This document shows positions 1 to 10,409 of a stretch of DNA of 64,000 nucleotides, piece by piece; positions within the stretch are counted from its first letter, which is position 1, and each line of letters starts with the position of its first letter. The stretch is from Drosophila persimilis (Eukaryota; Arthropoda; Insecta; Diptera; Drosophilidae): NCBI RefSeq assembly GCF_003286085.1, contig NW_020825487.1:119136-183135 (forward strand). Direction: 5' to 3'. The notes under the pieces are model-generated. The model did not search any database and was not told the origin of the DNA. It was given only the letters and a program-made list of their open reading frames with translations. Position numbers and translations under genes: made by a program.

Positions 1-178
1 CTATCGGCCTTTCCCTTTTTGTTTGGCGGGTTTTTGGAATTTGGCGGGGTTGCGGGACTTGCAGTTGGTATTTTTGGTATTGGCGCTGCTGTTTTGATGG
101 GGCTCGAGGGGGGAGTGGCTGTGGCCGTGGATATGTCGGCCATGGCAATGGCTGGGTACTCACTCGATGGGTGACTGA
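1..178 (-). pseudogene. U0 gag, N-terminal part, cut by window edge
   Basis: This is the minus-strand sequence encoding the early Ala/Thr/Pro-rich part of Gag (MADISTATATPP region) and it matches 4110-4288 almost base for base. As in U1, the usual start (MTRGMARRG) and the roughly 0.8-kb leader are missing: the sequence jumps from GGGTGACTG straight to AAGTAGGCAATG. It has 6 Gs after CTCGA where U1 has 7. The rest of the gene lies outside the window. Confidence 0.6.
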
Positions 179-298
179 AGTAGGCAATGAAAATTTGCAA
201 TGGCTGTTTGCATTAGTGGCTGTGTGTTGTTGTTGGCAAATGGCTCATGTCTAATGTTTCTCTGTGCTTCTTGTATTGGCTGCTCTGTTGTCAAGGAT

Positions 299-322
299 GG
301 GATGGGATGGGATGGGAAGGGG
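299..322 (+). other. G-run block (quadruplex-type motif), U1
   Basis: Five runs of three or four G spaced by AT or AA, a sequence able in principle to form a G-quadruplex on the strand opposite gag. The equivalent blocks in the other units are at 4411-4434, 10536-10549 (three runs only), 15815-15833, 26649-26668, 31538-31557, 36315-36334 and 45224-45243. The number of GGGAT repeats varies but at least four runs persist in seven of eight units. Quadruplex-forming sequence has been reported in HeT-A 3' regions; a function here is inference. Confidence 0.6.
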
Positions 323-365
323 ATAAATGCCTGCTCCCGTATAACCGCCCGGATACTTTAAACTT

Positions 366-383
366 CCGGATCTTACGATCCGG
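366..383. other. Perfect 7-bp hairpin CCGGATC-TTAC-GATCCGG, U1
   Basis: A perfect inverted repeat with a 4-nt loop, followed by GGCGCGAGTAGCTCCGAAGAG, which is conserved as well. It lies about 45 bp beyond the G-run block. It is present in U2 (offset 4110), U3 (about 10594-10611), U4, U7 and U8. In U5 and U6 the left arm is deleted (sequence runs from TGCCTGCT straight into CTTACGATCCGG). No T-run follows, so it is not a terminator of bacterial type. Confidence 0.6.
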
Positions 384-744
384 GCGCGAGTAGCTCCGAA
401 GAGTCGACCGCATAGCATCTTGTGGGCGGTTGTAATGGCTTTATTGGGGCGTTTGGCAGAGTGGCGATGGTTTGCAGTGTTCATTTTATTCCTGCTCAGC
501 CTCATTTGGTCTTTAGTGGCATTTGAAGTGGGAGGGGGGGGGGTGGGTGTGGAAATTGGCTGGGCGTATATTGCCGAAGTTGGCGGCCGATAACACACTA
601 GCATTGAGAAATGCAATTTAAATTTGAATTGGCTTTTTGCTGTGTTATCGGTCAATGGTCTGGTATTTGCGTGGTATTTTTGGTGATACCAGATGTCAGG
701 GGAAATATGGGAATGGCAGATAGGTGGGGAAGAAGAGGAAAAAG

Positions 745-834
745 GTAATAAAACTAATCAAAAACTACTAAAAATATACAATTAACTACAGAAAAACTAC
801 ATTAATTTACAAAAACTTATTTCTAATATCACAG
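745..834 (+). other. Intron-like sequence A, U1
   Basis: 90 nt, very A/T-rich, starting AG/GTAATA and ending TCTAATATCACAG/G, with a CTAAT branch-like motif. It has the size and composition of a short Drosophila intron. Counterparts: 4855-4944, 10970-11059, 22497-22587, 27051-27141, 31940-32030, 36720-36811, 45629-45719. Splicing itself is inference. Confidence 0.5.
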
Positions 835-937
835 GCAAGTAATCTAGCTAAAACTATGGACAAACTATCTACGGACATGCAAAAACTACAGAAACAACCG
901 GATTGACATCTACAACAAAAACATTGATGCAGACAAG

Positions 938-1011
938 GTAAATAAACGATAATTGACATACATTTACACACATATAAACATATTAATTACAATTTATTTT
1001 ATTTCTAACAG
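938..1011 (+). other. Intron-like sequence B, U1
   Basis: 74 nt, A/T-rich, starting AAG/GTAAATAAAC and ending TTTATTTCTAACAG/G. The exon-like stretch between A and B is 103 nt (835-937). Counterparts: 5048-5121, 11158-11231 (acceptor TAAAAG), 22692-22764, 27245-27316, 32134-32206, 36910-36983, 45818-45891. Confidence 0.5.
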
Positions 1012-1175
1012 GAGGACAACAACAACGGATCACCGGCGGGCATAACAAACGCAATGCGAACATTACGCTGTATACCGGCCGGCTCTGTTGTCCCCCTGTG
1101 TGTTGTTTATTGGTGATGGCTGGATTGGTGGTGTTGGCGTGCATCGTGGGCAAAGTTGGAGATAGCGAGCGGCTC

Positions 1176-1506
1176 TAGTCCGGCCGCCCACGTTGCATCT
1201 GTCAGGTGGAGATTGCGCATCCAATCGAGTGGCACTGGTCCGGCCACCCGAGATGCATTGTCCAGTGTGTTGGCATTGGCATCGAAGTGTGATGCCAACG
1301 AGTCATGTTATTGGCCGCATCCGAGTGGCTGCTGGTCCGGCCACCAGGATGCGTTGTCGATTGTGATGTTGTTGGCCGCATCCGAGTGGCTGCTGGTCCG
1401 GCCACCAGGATGCGCTGTCAGTTGGATTGGCCTGGCCTCCTCGGCCACGTTCGTCGTCAGTTTTTAATGGCGTTTTGATTGGCTGCTGGTCCGGCCATCC
1501 AGATGA
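1176..1506 (+). repeat. Cluster of five TCCGGCC motifs, U1
   Basis: Five copies of a (C)TGGTCCGGCCACCNRGATG-like motif at 1176, 1235, 1332, 1393 and 1486. The third and fourth lie in a roughly 61-bp tandem repeat (GGCCGCATCCGAGTGGCTG leads each). The core is nearly palindromic (CTGGT...ACCAG). Equivalent clusters: 5286-5616, 11363-11687, 22921-23247, 27481-27806, 32371-32704, 37140-37467, 46048-46377. The motif spacing is more constant than the surrounding bases, which suggests a bound protein, but this is inference. Confidence 0.55.
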
Positions 1507-1618
1507 GGTGTTTGTTTTTGGCGTTTGATTTTTAATTTATGTTTATTTGCAGGTACTTTCGGCGTTTGGATGTTGTTGCTGGCGACCCTTGTCTTATTTG
1601 TGTTGGCGTAAAAAGCAG

Positions 1619-1676
1619 GTGAGTATTTGTGTTTTTATTGGCAGCCTCCTTCATGATTCTCCTTCTTCTTTTGCAG
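1619..1676 (+). other. Intron-like sequence D, U1
   Basis: 58 nt with a consensus donor CAG/GTGAGT, a long pyrimidine-rich tract and acceptor TTCTTTTGCAG/G. This is the best splice-site pair in the unit. Counterparts: 5729-5786, 12040-12098 (donor multiplied four times), 23362-23419, 27920-27980, 32820-32874, 37587-37647 and 46495-46555. The last two have a GC donor (CAG/GCGAGT). Confidence 0.55.
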
Positions 1677-1952
1677 GATTTGCTGGCGTCTGGCGGCTCA
1701 ACACCGGGCCATCCCGCCCTCACATAATTGGCATGAGAGACGGGTGTGACCGAGTGGAGCGGCAACAGGCGCCAGCATCTGCGTCGTCGTTTGGAATGGC
1801 AGCTGTTGGTTGAGAGTGGCGTGACGTCATTGTGATGGTGTGGTGGCAGCGTCATCAGTAAGAGGCCTCCTTTTCCGCCCATTTGGCAGGAAATTGTCAT
1901 TGTTGATGGCGTGGCAGCTTCTTGTTGGTCAGCTCTGTCTGGTGATTGGCAG

Positions 1953-2031
1953 GTACGTGTGATTTCGTGTGTTTTGGCAGTCTTTCTTTGTTGTCTGTAT
2001 TGACGTCTTTTTCTTCGTTGGCAGACAGCAG
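1953..2031 (+). other. Intron-like sequence E, U1
   Basis: 79 nt, donor CAG/GTACGT, pyrimidine-rich 3' part, acceptor CAG/TGGCTGTCTC, lying just beyond the gag stop so that the next plus-strand exon would run antisense to gag. Counterparts: 6063-6141, 12375-12453, 23695-23765, 28256-28327 and 33150-33221 (both donor GTAAGT), 46800-46870. In U7 the acceptor half is deleted after 37892. Confidence 0.5.
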
Positions 2032-2061
2032 TGGCTGTCTCGGGAACGACGATTGGGCACA

Positions 2062-4287
2062 TCAATAGGCACCGCCCGATCGCATGCTTTCGCGTGCGCT
2101 GGCCATTTGTGCCCTCCATATTTCGCCCAGGCCATCCAGCGCGTCAAATGGATCGTGGTCGATCCATTCGTCGTCATCCTCGTCGTCAATTGCTTCGCAG
2201 TCCATATCGGATTCAGAGTCCGATATGGCTGCGGCGTCATGGTGCGTATTTGGTGCTGGTCTTGGTGATGGCTGTGTGGATGCTGCTGCTGCTGTTGTTG
2301 TCTGTAGTGGCGGCACTCCTCCCGTGCTCTCGTCCCTTGCCTGCAGCAGGTTTGTCAGTTTCGTTGTGATTTCTGCCAGTTTTTCTTCCAGCTCTCTAAT
2401 TTTACCGGCATATCTTTTCAGATTTTGAGCGCAGCTGCCATCGCACTGAGCTGCTGGCCGCTGCTGTTGCTGGTGTTGGCGTGGCGTCGGAGCACGATTT
2501 GGGATCGGCTGCATCGGCTGGACCCTTTGGTATTGGCGCCCCTCGGCCAGTGGCTGGGGATGTTGGTCGCGATGCTGTAGCTGTTGCCGATGCTGCCGAC
2601 CCAGACCGCGCTGACGTTGCTGCTGCAGCTGTGGGTGGAGTGGCTGTGTGGGTGGCTGCTGTTGCTGCAACTGTCGCTGTAGTGGCTGCTGGTGACGTTG
2701 TGGTGGCTGCTGGAGACGATGTGCTGGCTGTTGCTGCTGAATTGGCTGTTGCATTGGCTGGGGCTGCTGAGGCTGAGGTGGCTGAGGCTGCTGCTGCTGC
2801 CGTCGATGCTCCTCCTCCCTGGCGACCCTGTGGGCCAGGAGCCGCTGCCTGGCTGCCTTGTAGGCGCTGCAGCCCTTGTAGGCGCTGATGTGCTGGCCCT
2901 GGCAGTTGGCGCATTTAGGATTGACGGCCCTTGGCTTGCTGCACTCCGTCGTCAGGTGCCCGCCCGCGCATTTCATGCAGACAGCAGCGCGTCTACAATA
3001 TGCGCGGGTGTGGCCAAACACCTGACATCGATGGCACTGGGCAGGGTCACGGGAGACTCCAAGTCTCTCAACCGTGACGTGCCTCCCACCCAGGCGTCTC
3101 AGCTTCAACACATCGAATTGGCCACGGTCCGGTTTGGGGGCAATCTCAGCCTCGAAGAGGTTGAATCGGCGGCTGCGATCGAATCGATCGGTGATCGCCC
3201 GATTATACCGGACCGTGTACCCCTCGGCCTGCATGCAGTCCCGGAACCAGTCAGAGGGCGTGGAATGGGGAAGACCTCGGATGAGGATCCTCAATCCTCT
3301 GTCCTCCACAGGCTGATGACCGAACTCGCCGTGCCGGATATCATTGGCAATGGCAAGGGTGTGTGTATTGGGAGTGGCAGTAGTTGTGTTGGTGTTGGTT
3401 ATGGCGATGGTGCTGGTGTTAGTGGCGGTGACGGTGTTGGTGTTTGTATTTGTAATTTCGTTGGCGTCATTATTTGTATTGATATTGTCAGTATTAGTAT
3501 TAGTAGTGGCAGAGGCAGAGGCAGGGGCAGGGGCATGTGTTGGCTGTGCAGATTGCGGCAGAGAGGCAGGAGCGGCAACTGTGTTGGTGTTGGCGGTTTT
3601 TGTTGTCCGCTTCTGCTGCTTTTGCTGTTGCTGCCGCAGCTCGTGCTGCCTCAGCTGCTCCTGGACAATGGCCTCCAGCTCCTCCATGGTTTGCCTCTTT
3701 TTAATAGGCCTCTTGATTGGCGGTCGCTGCTGGTGTTGGTGGTGATGGCGGCCCCGTCGTCTGGCCTGCTTCCTCTCAGCCTCATCCTCATCGTCACTCC
3801 CACTGTCGATGAGGGCGCAGCGTCGTTTCGGTGTTGGTGGGATTGGCTGTGATTGTGGCTGTGTTTGTGGTAGTGTAGTTGTTGCTGTTTGTCTTTGTGT
3901 AGGTGCTGGCTGGGCTATGGCTTGGATCGACCCGTTGCAACAGGTTCGATCCGTTCGTGTGTGTGTGGCTGCCCGTTGGCCGTTTTGGCGCTCTGCTCCT
4001 GCGCGTCGGCTTGCCGGCTCTCCTCCGTCTTCTCCCTCTCCCGTTACTCTCGAACGGTTTTGAATGTTCGAGAGCGTGAGAGGCGGGAAAAGCGGCAGCG
4101 AGAGCGGCGTCCTATCGGCCTTTCCCTTTTTGTTTGGCGGGTTTTTGGAATTTGGCGGGGTTGCGGGACTTGCAGTTGGTATTTTTGGTATTGGCGCTGC
4201 TGTTTTGATGGGGCTCGAGGGGGGGAGTGGCTGTGGCCGTGGATATGTCGGCCATGGCAATGGCTGGGTACTCACTCGATGGGTGAC
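2062..4287 (-). pseudogene. U1 gag, jockey/HeT-A-type Gag (start lost)
   Basis: Retrotransposon Gag, an RNA-binding structural protein; in HeT-A and TART Gags act in the nucleus at telomeres. The frame is open for about 740 codons. In order it shows a Pro/Ser/Thr-rich N-terminal part, a basic patch (KRRCALIDSGSDDEDEAERK), an Asn/Thr repeat tract, a PRE_C2HC-like region (ILIRGLPHSTPSDWF), three zinc knuckles starting CHRCQVFGH, CMKCAGGH and CANCQGQH, a Gln/Pro tract, a coiled-coil-like LEEKLAEITTKL segment and an acidic tail (EAIDDEDDDEW). No ATG opens this frame: the usual MTRGMARRG start is removed by the deletion near 4288, and an extra G in the run after CTCGA (about 4217-4223) shifts the first residues. 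It is therefore treated as damaged, although the main body is intact. Confidence 0.75.
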
Positions 4288-6312
4288 TGAAGTAGGCAAT
4301 GAAAATTTGCAATGGCTGTTTGCATTAGTGGCTGTGTGTTGTTGTTGGCAAATGGCTCATGTCTAATGTTTCTCTGTGCTTCTTGTATTGGCTGCTCTGT
4401 TGTCAAGGATGGGATGGGATGGGATGGGAAGGGGATAAATGCCTGCTCCCGTATAACCGCCCGGATACTTTAAACTTCCGGATCTTACGATCCGGGCGCG
4501 AGTAGCTCCGAAGAGTCGACCGCATAGCATCTTGTGGGCGGTTGTAATGGCTTTATTGGGGCGTTTGGCAGAGTGGCGATGGTTTGCAGTGTTCATTTTA
4601 TTCCTGCTCAGCCTCATTTGGTCTTTAGTGGCATTTGAAGTGGGAGGGGGGGGTGGGTGTGGAAATTGGCTGGGCGTATATTGCCGAAGTTGGCGGCCGA
4701 TAACACACTAGCATTGAGAAATGCAATTTAAATTTGAATTGGCTTTTTGCTGTGTTATCGGTCAATGGTCTGGTATTTGCGTGGTATTTTTGGTGATACC
4801 AGATGTCAGGGGAAATATGGGAATGGCAGATAGGTGGGGAAGAAGAGGAAAAAGGTAATAAAACTAATCAAAAACTACTAAAAATATACAATTAACTACA
4901 GAAAAACTACATTAATTTACAAAAACTTATTTCTAATATCACAGGCAAGTAATCTAGCTAAAACTATGGACAAACTATCTACGGACATGCAAAAACTACA
5001 GAAACAACCGGATTGACATCTACAACAAAAACATTGATGCAGACAAGGTAAATAAACGATAATTGACATACATTTACACACATATAAACATATTAATTAC
5101 AATTTATTTTATTTCTAACAGGAGGACAACAACAACGGATCACCGGCGGGCATAACAAACGCAATGCGAACATTACGCTGTATACCGGCCGGCTCTGTTG
5201 TCCCCCTGTGTGTTGTTTATTGGTGATGGCTGGATTGGTGGTGTTGGCGTGCATCGTGGGCAAAGTTGGAGATAGCGAGCGGCTCTAGTCCGGCCGCCCA
5301 CGTTGCATCTGTCAGGTGGAGATTGCGCATCCAATCGAGTGGCACTGGTCCGGCCACCCGAGATGCATTGTCCAGTGTGTTGGCATTGGCATCGAAGTGT
5401 GATGCCAACGAGTCATGTTATTGGCCGCATCCGAGTGGCTGCTGGTCCGGCCACCAGGATGCGTTGTCGATTGTGATGTTGTTGGCCGCATCCGAGTGGC
5501 TGCTGGTCCGGCCACCAGGATGCGCTGTCAGTTGGATTGGCCTGGCCTCCTCGGCCACGTTCGTCGTCAGTTTTTAATGGCGTTTTGATTGGCTGCTGGT
5601 CCGGCCATCCAGATGAGGTGTTTGTTTTTGGCGTTTGATTTTTAATTTATGTTTATTTGCAGGTACTTTCGGCGTTTGGATGTTGTTGCTGGCGACCCTT
5701 GTCTTATTTGTGTTGGCGTAAAAAGCAGGTGAGTATTTGTGTTTTTATTGGCAGCCTCCTTCATGATTCTCCTTCTTCTTTTGCAGGATTTGCTGGCGTC
5801 TGGCGGCTCAACACCGGGCCATCCCGCCCTCACATAATTGGCATGAGAGACGGGTGTGACCGAGTGGAGCGGCAACAGGCGCCAGCATCTGCGTCGTCGT
5901 TTGGAATGGCAGCTGTTGGTTGAGAGTGGCGTGACGTCATTGTGATGGTGTGGTGGCAGCGTCATCAGTAAGAGGCCTCCTTTTCCGCCCATTTGGCAGG
6001 AAATTGTCATTGTTGATGGCGTGGCAGCTTCTTGTTGGTCAGCTCTGTCTGGTGATTGGCAGGTACGTGTGATTTCGTGTGTTTTGGCAGTCTTTCTTTG
6101 TTGTCTGTATTGACGTCTTTTTCTTCGTTGGCAGACAGCAGTGGCTGTCTCGGGAACGACGATTGGGCACATCAATAGGCACCGCCCGATCGCATGCTTT
6201 CGCGTGCGCTGGCCATTTGTGCCCTCCATATTTCGCCCAGGCCATCCAGCGCGTCAAATGGATCGTGGTCGGTCCATTCGTCGTCATCCTCGTCGTCAAT
6301 TGCTTCGCAGTC
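4288..6312 (+). other. U2 noncoding block, near-identical to U1
   Basis: Repeats 179-2061 at a 4110-bp offset with very few differences. G-runs lie at 4411-4434, the hairpin at 4476-4493, intron-like A 4855-4944, B 5048-5121, D 5729-5786, E 6063-6141, and the TCCGGCC cluster at 5286-5616. The block is drawn to 6312 because gag of U2 stops early; the part after 6171 is the former gag tail. U1 and U2 differ mainly by G-run length near 540 and 4650. Confidence 0.6.
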
Positions 6313-7848
6313 CTAATCGGATTCAGAGTCCGATATGGCTGCGGCGTCATGGTGCGTATTTGGTGCTGGTCTTGGTGATGGCTGTGTGGATGCTGCTGCT
6401 GCTGTTGTTGTCTGTAGTGGCGGCACTCCTCCCGTGCTCTCGTCCCTTGCCTGCAGCAGGTTTGTCAGTTTCGTTGTGATTTCTGCCAGTTTTTCTTCCA
6501 GCTCTCTAATTTTACCGGCATATCTTTTCAGATTTTGAGCGCAGCTGCCATCGCACTGAGCTGCTGGCCGCTGCTGTTGCTGGTGTTGGCGTGGCGTCGG
6601 AGCACGATTTGGGATCGGCTGCATCGGCTGGACCCTTTGGTATTGGCGCCCCTCGGCCAGTGGCTGGGGATGTTGGTCGCGATGCTGTAGCTGTTGCCGA
6701 TGCTGCCGACCCAGACCGCGCTGACGTTGCTGCTGCAGCTGTGGGTGGAGTGGCTGTGTGGGTGGCTGCTGTTGCTGCAACTGTCGCTGTAGTGGCTGCT
6801 GGTGACGTTTTGGTGGCTGCTGGAGACGATGTGCTGGCTGTTGCTGCTGAATTGGCTGTTGCATTGGCTGGGGCTGCTGAGGCTGAGGTGGCTGAGGCTG
6901 CTGCTGCTGCCGTCGATGCTCCTCCTCCCTGGCGACCCTGTGGGCCAGGAGCCGCTGCCTGGCTGCCTTGTAGGCGCTGCAGCCCTTGTAGGCGCTGATG
7001 TGCTGGCCCTGGCAGTTGGCGCATTTAGGATTGACGGCCCTTGGCTTGCTGCACTCCGTCGTCAGGTGCCCGCCCGCGCATTTCATGCAGACAGCAGCGC
7101 GTCTACAATATGCGCGGGTGTGGCCAAACACCTGACATCGATGGCACTGGGCAGGGTCACGGGAGACTCCAAGTCTCTCAACCGTGACGTGCCTCCCACC
7201 CAGGCGTCTCAGCTTCAACACATCGAATTGGCCACGGTCCGGTTTGGGGGCAATCTCAGCCTCGAAGAGGTTGAATCGGCGGCTGCGATCGAATCGATCG
7301 GTGATCGCCCGATTATACCGGACCGTGTACCCCTCGGCCTGCATGCAGTCCCGGAACCAGTCAGAGGGCGTGGAATGGGGAAGACCTCGGATGAGGATCC
7401 TCAATCCTCTGTCCTCCACAGGCTGATGACCGAACTCGCCGTGCCGGATATCATTGGCAATGGCAAGGGTGTGTGTATTGGGAGTGGCAGTAGTTGTGTT
7501 GGTGTTGGTTATGGCGATGGTGCTGGTGTTAGTGGCGGTGACGGTGTTGGTGTTTGTATTTGTAATTTCGTTGGCGTCATTATTTGTATTGATATTGTCA
7601 GTATTAGTATTAGTAGTGGCAGAGGCAGAGGCAGGGGCAGGGGCATGTGTTGGCTGTGCAGATTGCGGCAGAGAGGCAGGAGCGGCAACTGTGTTGGTGT
7701 TGGCGGTTTTTGTTGTCCGCTTCTGCTGCTTTTGCTGTTGCTGCCGCAGCTCGTGCTGCCTCAGCTGCTCCTGGACAATGGCCTCCAGCTCCTCCATGGT
7801 TTGCCTCTTCTTAATAGGCCTTTTGATTGGCGGGCGCTGCTGGTGATG
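6313..7848 (-). pseudogene. U2 gag, C-terminal part (nonsense codon, split by Transib-like element)
   Basis: Same Gag as U1 from the HHHQQRPPIKR region through the PRE_C2HC-like region, all three zinc knuckles, the poly-Gln/Pro tract and the coiled coil. It ends at a TAG where U1 has the Met codon of the acidic tail (SDSESD followed by stop), so the last roughly 42 residues are lost. U3 has the same TAG, which shows that U2 and U3 share ancestry here. The gene is interrupted at 7848 by the DNA transposon and resumes at 9043. Confidence 0.7.
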
Positions 7849-9042
7849 CACTATGGTCCGAACGACCACTTTTGTTGGCCAAAATTAATAACTCCCGAAC
7901 GGAACAAGATTTTTTCATTTAGTTTTTTGTATTGGATATATATAATCAATAAGAAATGGATTTAAGAAAAAAAATGGGTGTGGCACCGCCCCTTTTTTTA
8001 ATAATGCATATTTAAATTTTTAGTTATAGTGAAAAAAAGTATTAAGCATATTTTATTTAAGAAAACGGCGTTGCACGACTAAAAAAAATTTTGATTTAAA
8101 TAAAAATAAAATCGTTTAAAGGTTTCCGTAAATTATTGCCGAAATCCTTGTCTAGAAGCAAGGTTAACGCCTCGTTAAGTGTGATATGTGCCGGCTTTCC
8201 GACTGGGTCCTGTACAGCCTTACGAACTTAGTTAGCATATTTGGACATAAAGATAAATGTATTATAACAAAGGCTTGTGGCCAATCCACATATTTTCGTT
8301 CAAACATCTTTGAATTTTACCGGCATTTGTTCCGGTATGTTGCCAAACGGTAACAAATTTTCTTGCTGGTATCTTAAAAAGCTTTATTAATTTCATATGA
8401 TATGTCGCCTTAAGATCCGTTTTCAAATAATTGATAATTTTACCCTTCTCTGAATTCCATTCGGCAAACAAATCTGCATTTTCGAATTTGAGGTTATGCT
8501 CTATTAATGCAAATTCCAAGAATTGTGGTAAAAAGTGGCATTTCTTACTATATACATTTCAAAAAGAATTTATTAATCTACGACACAGAAAAGGTTTCAG
8601 GGTGGGACTAGGTAGGACTCACTTTGTACACCTTTTCAAAAATTAGTTTTCATTACAAGTTGGCACATGTTGAAGGCCTCACTTTAACCTTCAATTACGA
8701 AGACATCAGAACTACTAGAGACAGTTAAAAACTCAAAACACGTAGTAAGAACCCGACAGATCAAGATTCATCAAAAAAATGTAATCACGTCTTGGCGTTT
8801 TTCAATTTTTGAGATATCTAAAGTGGTTATTAATTTGCCACTTTTTCCCTTCACGTGCTTTACTATAAAAACAGTTGGGTTGGACAGCTGATTTTGCGAA
8901 TGTGGCGCCATCTATGGAAATTTCTGGTACGCAGATTTAATGGTCGATCTTTTTCTAATGCAGAGCGATCAAAACCAGGTTTCAGTTTTGACTTTGAAAA
9001 ATTAGGTTTTGGCCAACAAAAGTGGTCGTTCGGACCATAGTG
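7849..9042. mobile_element. Transib-like DNA transposon, non-autonomous, 1194 bp
   Basis: The ends are a perfect 36-bp terminal inverted repeat (7849-7884 and 9007-9042) beginning CACTATGGTCCGAACGACCA. The 5-bp sequence TGATG is found on both sides (7844-7848 and 9043-9047), and removing the element restores the gag sequence seen in other units. A 5-bp target duplication with ends starting CACWATGG is the Transib hallmark (RAG-related transposase family). The inside is A/T-rich and no transposase is recognisable; an 85-codon minus-strand frame at 8262-8519 has no motif I know. I read it as an internally deleted derivative moved in trans. The perfect repeats suggest a fairly recent insertion. 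Confidence 0.75.
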
Positions 9043-9763
9043 TGATGGTGGTGATGGCGCCCCGTCGTCTGGCCTGCTTCCTCTCACCCTCCTCATCGTC
9101 GCTCCCACTGTCGATGAGGGCGCGGCGTCGTTTTGGTGTTGGTGGGATTGGCTGTGGTTGTGGTTGTACAGTTGTTGCTGTTTGTCTTTGGTAGGTGCTG
9201 GCTGGGCTATGGCTTGGATCGACCCGTTGCTCGAACTCCAACCAAGTTCGACTCGCAACAGGTTCGATCCGTTCGTGTGTGTGTGTGTGGCTGCCCGTTG
9301 GCCGTTTTGGCGCTCTGCTCCTGCGCGTCGGCTTGCCGGCTCTCCTCCGACTTCTCCCTCTCCCGTTACTCCCGAACGGTTTTGAATGTGTCCTATCGGC
9401 CTTTCCCTTTTTGTTTGGCGGGTTTTTGGAATTTGGCGGGGTTGCGGGACTTGCAGTTGGTATTTTTGGTATTGGCGCTGCTGTTTTGATGGGGCTCGAG
9501 GGGGGAGTGGCTGTGGCCGTGGATATGTCGGCCATGTCAATGGCTGGGTACTCACTCGATGGGTGACTGTGTCGACGGCGCTCTGCATTGGCTGGGGCGT
9601 TTGTGTTGGTATTGGCGCCTGCGCCGAGGGCTCTGCTGCTGCTGCTGCTATTGGCGGTGTTGGTGTTGGTGTTGTTGGCTGCTGCTAGTGCGCCTCTGCG
9701 GGCCGCTCTGGCGCCGTCGCTGTGGCGTCTGTTTGACCCTCGTCTGGCCATTCCTCTCGTCAT
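9043..9763 (-). pseudogene. U2 gag, N-terminal part
   Basis: Begins at the conserved ATG (MTRGMARRGSNRR, 9763) and encodes the basic Ala/Arg/Asn-rich start of Gag. A deletion of about 46 bp near 9389 (the FESVRGGKSG-opposite segment is missing between GAATGT and TCCTATCGG) changes frame, so the downstream reading departs from the Gag frame (GKADRTHSKPFGS). A 2-bp loss in GTCTTTGGTAGGTGC near 9190, shared with U3, shifts the frame again. The copy cannot encode a full Gag. Confidence 0.65.
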
Positions 9764-10409
9764 AGTTGTTGTTGGTTTGTGTGTTGGCGATTTGCTGTCT
9801 GTTTGTTCTCTTTATTTTATTGAAAAGTCTCTTGTGTGTGTGTGTTTGTGTGTAATGTATTTATTGGCACTTTCTGTCTCTTTACACAGTTTTCTCTAGT
9901 TAGGTTTGTGTTTCTCATTAGGTTTGTGTTTATCATTAGGTTTGTGTTTAACTTTTTGTGTTTTACAAGTTAATGTTATTTATTGGCGTTTAAAATTAAT
10001 CACATTTATTGGGGAGAAGAAAGTTTGTCGGTAGTAGTAGTGGTGGTGGGGGGAAGGGACTTTTTGTCATGTCAGCGGGGGGCACGGCACAGCACGGCAC
10101 GGCACACGACAGACAGCACAAGAAGAACAGGGCAACACAGAAAGAAAACGGAGATGGCGACACGGCAAAACGACACGAAAACGGTTTTGGCACGTCCGAC
10201 GATCGCGACCTCTCGAGCGGGCGGACGAGATGAGAGTGGCCTGGACGAGGTTCATGGTGGAACACTCATATGTCCGCCAACTCCCATGCTCTCCACTCGA
10301 AAGGGTCCGATCGCCGATCGTCATTTACCGGTGCTCTCACCCCCGGTTCCACTTTCACTCACCCCAATATTGAGTGAGATGAAAATGGTCCGAGGGCAGC
10401 AGCACCGAC
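9764..10409 (-). other. Leader of U2 (5' of gag)
   Basis: Noncoding leader read on the minus strand. The first third is T-rich on the plus strand with ATTAGGTTTGTGTTT repeats (about 9897-9950). Then come a CACGG repeat patch (about 10081-10105) and a well conserved 200-bp block with CCGACGATCGCGACC and GGGTCCGATCGCCGATCG. I see no oligo(A)/oligo(T) tract marking the end of the neighbouring unit at 10410. Confidence 0.5.

Larger units (their letters stand above)
179..2061 (+). other. U1 noncoding block, antisense to gag, with four intron-like sequences
   Basis: This is the region 3' of gag when read on the minus strand. On the plus strand it carries, in order, a G-run block (299-322), a hairpin (366-383), intron-like sequences at 745-834, 938-1011, 1619-1676 and 1953-2031, and a TCCGGCC motif cluster (1176-1506). 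The same order recurs in all eight complete units. I see no convincing protein in either strand here; plus-strand frames such as 1156-1467 are not preserved between units. By analogy with HeT-A and TART this long 3' region may hold promoters, but no initiation site can be pointed to. Confidence 0.6.

Noticed and set aside
1508-1552. A fifth intron-like sequence (GTGTTTG ... TTTATTTGCAG) between B and D
   Set aside because: The acceptor is good and conserved, but the only donor in range is poor and gives a 45-nt intron, shorter than usual in flies.
2692-3852. Long plus-strand frames opposite gag (2692-3852, 6802-7965, 13496-14503, 24561-25256 and others)
   Set aside because: They are Leu/Ala/Val/Cys-rich mirror readings of the Gln/Pro- and Asn/Thr-rich Gag repeats and change whenever gag repeat lengths change; no domain is recognisable.
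8262-8519. 85-codon frame inside the Transib-like element as a transposase remnant
   Set aside because: No catalytic motif or recognisable similarity; the composition is what A/T-rich sequence gives by chance.
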